Positions 62,301-64,000 of a DNA stretch of 64,000 nucleotides are shown in pieces. Both the position numbers and the translations under genes were made by a program. The notes beneath the pieces were generated by a model that had not been told where the DNA came from, made no database searches, and was given only the letters and a program-made list of their open reading frames with translations. How positions within the stretch are numbered: the stretch's first letter is position 1; each line of letters starts with the position of its first letter. This DNA comes from JAJEAD01 sp964420925 (GTDB lineage: Bacteria > Pseudomonadota > Gammaproteobacteria > HK1): the NCBI GenBank assembly GCA_964420925.1, contig CAYQVB010000107.1:1-64000 (forward strand), given 5' to 3'.

Positions 62301-62780
62301 CTACCCCGCGCCCAGGTATTGTTCTTCGAGTTGCGGCGGAGCGCCGCGCTCGATTGCGAATCCCGTATCGTACGGGGTCAAGTACCAATTGGTGAGCCGG
62401 ATGCTCTCGAACTTCCATACGCCTTCATCGCGCACGTACTCATCATCGTAGTAACCGCCCGCCCAGCGAGCGACGTTCTCGTGCGTAGTGTGTGGCCGAA
62501 AGAAATACCATTTGCCGACCGCCCTGTCCCCATGCACCTCAATCAGCGGGTTTAGCGAGTAGTGCACCTGAAAGGGCCAGAATTTGACGGTTCTCAGCTC
62601 ATCGTGACCCCGAAGCTGCATGATCTGGCTGCCAAAGGACCCGTGTTCCACGAACAGTCGGACAAAGCTCTCGCGATCCTTGAGATCGGCATAAAGGCTG
62701 CACTTGAACTTGAGCTGCTTGATCTCTTCAATGTCCTCCATTCGCAGGACACGTTTCTCGAGCGCGGTCAGGGATGTCAT
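62301..62780 (-). CDS. NTF2/SnoaL-like small protein
   Basis: The 159-residue protein has the NTF2-like pattern EDIEEIKQLKFKCSLYADLK, FVEHGSF and WPFQVHYSLNPLIEVHGDRA, followed by ARWAGGYYDDEYVRDEGVW. Such proteins can be dioxygenase beta-like subunits, isomerases or cyclases, here without obvious catalytic His-Asp. GAGGAG precedes the ATG at 7 bp. It is in the cluster with the Rieske alpha/beta genes and could be a second small subunit or an isomerase. Confidence 0.8.
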   Translation of the reverse strand: MTSLTALEKRVLRMEDIEEIKQLKFKCSLYADLKDRESFVRLFVEHGSFGSQIMQLRGHDELRTVKFWPFQVHYSLNPLIEVHGDRAVGKWYFFRPHTTHENVARWAGGYYDDEYVRDEGVWKFESIRLTNWYLTPYDTGFAIERGAPPQLEEQYLGAG

Positions 62781-62994
62781 GGTCTGTCTCCTCAACTCGC
62801 AACAGGGCATCCGGACAATACGATGAACTTCTCCACCAGAACGAAGTATTGGTGGCGACAGCCTCGTCCGAGCGCTCACCGCCGAGAATTGCGAGCAACG
62901 CGCTGACTCCCTCACGCACTTTGCCCAGCGCGCCCTGGATGTCTTCGCGACGCCCGTACGACGCTCTGAAGATTTGGAACCGCCCAAGATGCGC

Positions 62995-63807
62995 TCAGCG
63001 CGGGCGATCGCCGGTGATGGTGTAGCGGTGTCCAGAGCGCGTCTGAGGGTAGTAGTCCCACATCGCGTGGTGCTGTGTGCAGCGGTTGTCCCACATCACG
63101 GTGGTGCCGGGTCGCCAGCGCACCCGGCACTGGAACCGCGGTGCGGCGAGGTGCCGGTACAGGAGCGCGAGCACCGCTTTGCTCTCCTCCGGATGCAGCT
63201 CGACGATGCGGGTGGTGAAGGTCTCGTTGACGTAGAGCGCCTTGCGGCCGGTTTCCGGATGGGTGCGCACCACCGGGTGCACCGATTCGGGGAAGGGATT
63301 GCCGCTCATCTCATGGCCCTGGTAGCCGAAGTAGCCACCGAAGTGATGGGCGGATCCGTTCACCGCGCTCAGGCCCTCGAGGAGCTGTTTCATTGGGTCC
63401 GACAGTGCCTCGTAGGCGGCATACATGTTGGCGAAGAGGGTGTCTCCGCCCGTCTCCGGCACCACATTCAGGTGGAGAATGCTGCCCATCGGCGGTTCCG
63501 CGTCGCAGCTCACGTCGGAGTGCCACATGCTGCCCGCGTAGGTCTTGGAGTCGGCGTCGGTGTGCACGGGCAGGAGGCCCGGATAGCCCGGGGCGCCCGG
63601 CGTCGCGGGATGGATGTGCGGCGGGCCGAAGTGGCGGCCGAAGGCGTCGAGCGCTTCCAGAGACAGGGGCTCGTCCCGAAACACGAGCACCAGGTGCTCT
63701 CGCAACGCTTCCCTGATGCCATCGATCTCGGAGTCGCCGAGATTCGCGCCGAGGCCGATGTTCCGAACCTCGGCCCCGATACCGGGGGTGAGCGGTGAGA
63801 TTTGCAT
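62995..63807 (-). CDS. TauD/TfdA-family 2-oxoglutarate dioxygenase
   Basis: The 270-residue protein has the iron facial triad of the family: His96 and Asp98 in SMWHSDVS, and His246 in WDNRCTQHHAMWDY, with Arg261 for 2-oxoglutarate binding (GHRYTITG). NVVPETGGDTLFANMY is the usual central motif. It hydroxylates a substrate with O2 and 2-oxoglutarate, releasing succinate; taurine and 2,4-D relatives release sulfite or a phenol. GAGG precedes the ATG. It is the first gene of the minus-strand cluster; the 190 bp to the right edge hold no supported gene. Confidence 0.9.
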   Translation of the reverse strand: MQISPLTPGIGAEVRNIGLGANLGDSEIDGIREALREHLVLVFRDEPLSLEALDAFGRHFGPPHIHPATPGAPGYPGLLPVHTDADSKTYAGSMWHSDVSCDAEPPMGSILHLNVVPETGGDTLFANMYAAYEALSDPMKQLLEGLSAVNGSAHHFGGYFGYQGHEMSGNPFPESVHPVVRTHPETGRKALYVNETFTTRIVELHPEESKAVLALLYRHLAAPRFQCRVRWRPGTTVMWDNRCTQHHAMWDYYPQTRSGHRYTITGDRPR

Positions 63808-64000
63808 GGTTGGGCCTCGTTGAAGGCACGCCGTGCGTTGGCGGGATCCTACGGCGCGGAAGCGGCGATGCACAGGCGAGATTGCGGATTGCTCTGAAGA
63901 ATCAGGGCAACCGGGTCAATCACGAAATGAGCAACGCGTCGGGAGCGTACCCCGGGGTCACCGGAAAGGCACCTGTTCCGGCGGAACGAGCTACGGGCTC

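Noticed and set aside
1..64000. CRISPR array, complete insertion sequence or prophage
   Set aside because: No regularly spaced direct repeats, no transposase or integrase gene, and no phage structural gene were found.

Overview
The window is GC-rich, densely packed bacterial DNA with short intergenic gaps, Shine-Dalgarno starts, many GTG/TTG starts and many 1-8 bp gene overlaps. Gene content (dipeptide-type ABC importers, Rieske oxygenases, HyuA/HyuB, PuuA-like glutamine synthetase, Tat-type signals) fits a metabolically versatile proteobacterium, probably marine or soil. No rRNA, tRNA or ribosomal protein gene is present, so the class cannot be fixed. Short imperfect palindromes of the type GTGGATTCCCGC...GCGGGAATGACGG recur in several gaps, as is common in such genomes. 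No CRISPR array, complete insertion sequence or prophage was seen.

Layout. (1) 1-4.1 kb, minus: a 2-oxoacid (pyruvate/acetoin-type) dehydrogenase operon, E1 alpha, E1 beta and partial lipoyl E2, behind a phenylacetate-CoA-ligase-like gene. (2) 4.9-17.8 kb, mostly plus: FAD amine oxidoreductase, a VapBC-like toxin-antitoxin pair (minus), SDR, GNAT, a GbcA/CntA-like Rieske oxygenase overlapping 5-formyl-THF cyclo-ligase, a methyltransferase, a B3/B4-domain protein overlapping an unknown exported protein, a VOC protein, acyl-CoA thioesterase II, a second Rieske oxygenase and a D-2-hydroxyacid dehydrogenase. (3) 17.8-24.3 kb: GMC oxidoreductase, an exported acetamidase/formamidase-family protein with a small exported partner, a frameshifted ParE relic, and a cysteine hydrolase with a PuuA-like glutamine synthetase. 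(4) 24.6-30.1 kb, plus: a complete five-gene dipeptide/nickel-type ABC importer ending in a 13-bp hairpin. (5) 30.2-41.4 kb, minus: an enolase-superfamily enzyme resembling hydroxyproline-betaine epimerase, HyuA/HyuB, a hydroxyisobutyrate-dehydrogenase-like protein, an amidohydrolase, SDR, a sulfatase/phosphonate hydrolase and a thiolase. (6) 41.7-45.1 kb, plus: Uma2 nuclease-like protein and RecD2 helicase. (7) 45.2-49.5 kb: small- and large-subunit-like proteins of N,N-dimethylformamidase plus an exported alpha/beta hydrolase, bracketed by related repeats. (8) 49.5-56.6 kb, minus: a second five-gene oligopeptide-type ABC operon and an amidase. (9) 56.9-63.8 kb: SDR, a 3' relic of a second formamidase large-subunit gene, then a minus-strand catabolic cluster (hydratase, Rieske dioxygenase alpha and beta, amidohydrolase, NTF2-like protein, TauD-like dioxygenase).

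Taken together the region reads as a catabolic accessory segment rich in enzymes that break C-N bonds (amide, hydantoin, formamide, N-methyl) alongside two importers for small peptides or similar solutes and glutamine-synthetase-type nitrogen handling. Substrates are inferred from families only. The least explained items are the formamidase-like pair with its separate relic, the exported acetamidase-like pair, the unknown exported protein at 12.5 kb, the Rieske cluster at 58-64 kb, and a repeat present in two divergent promoter regions.
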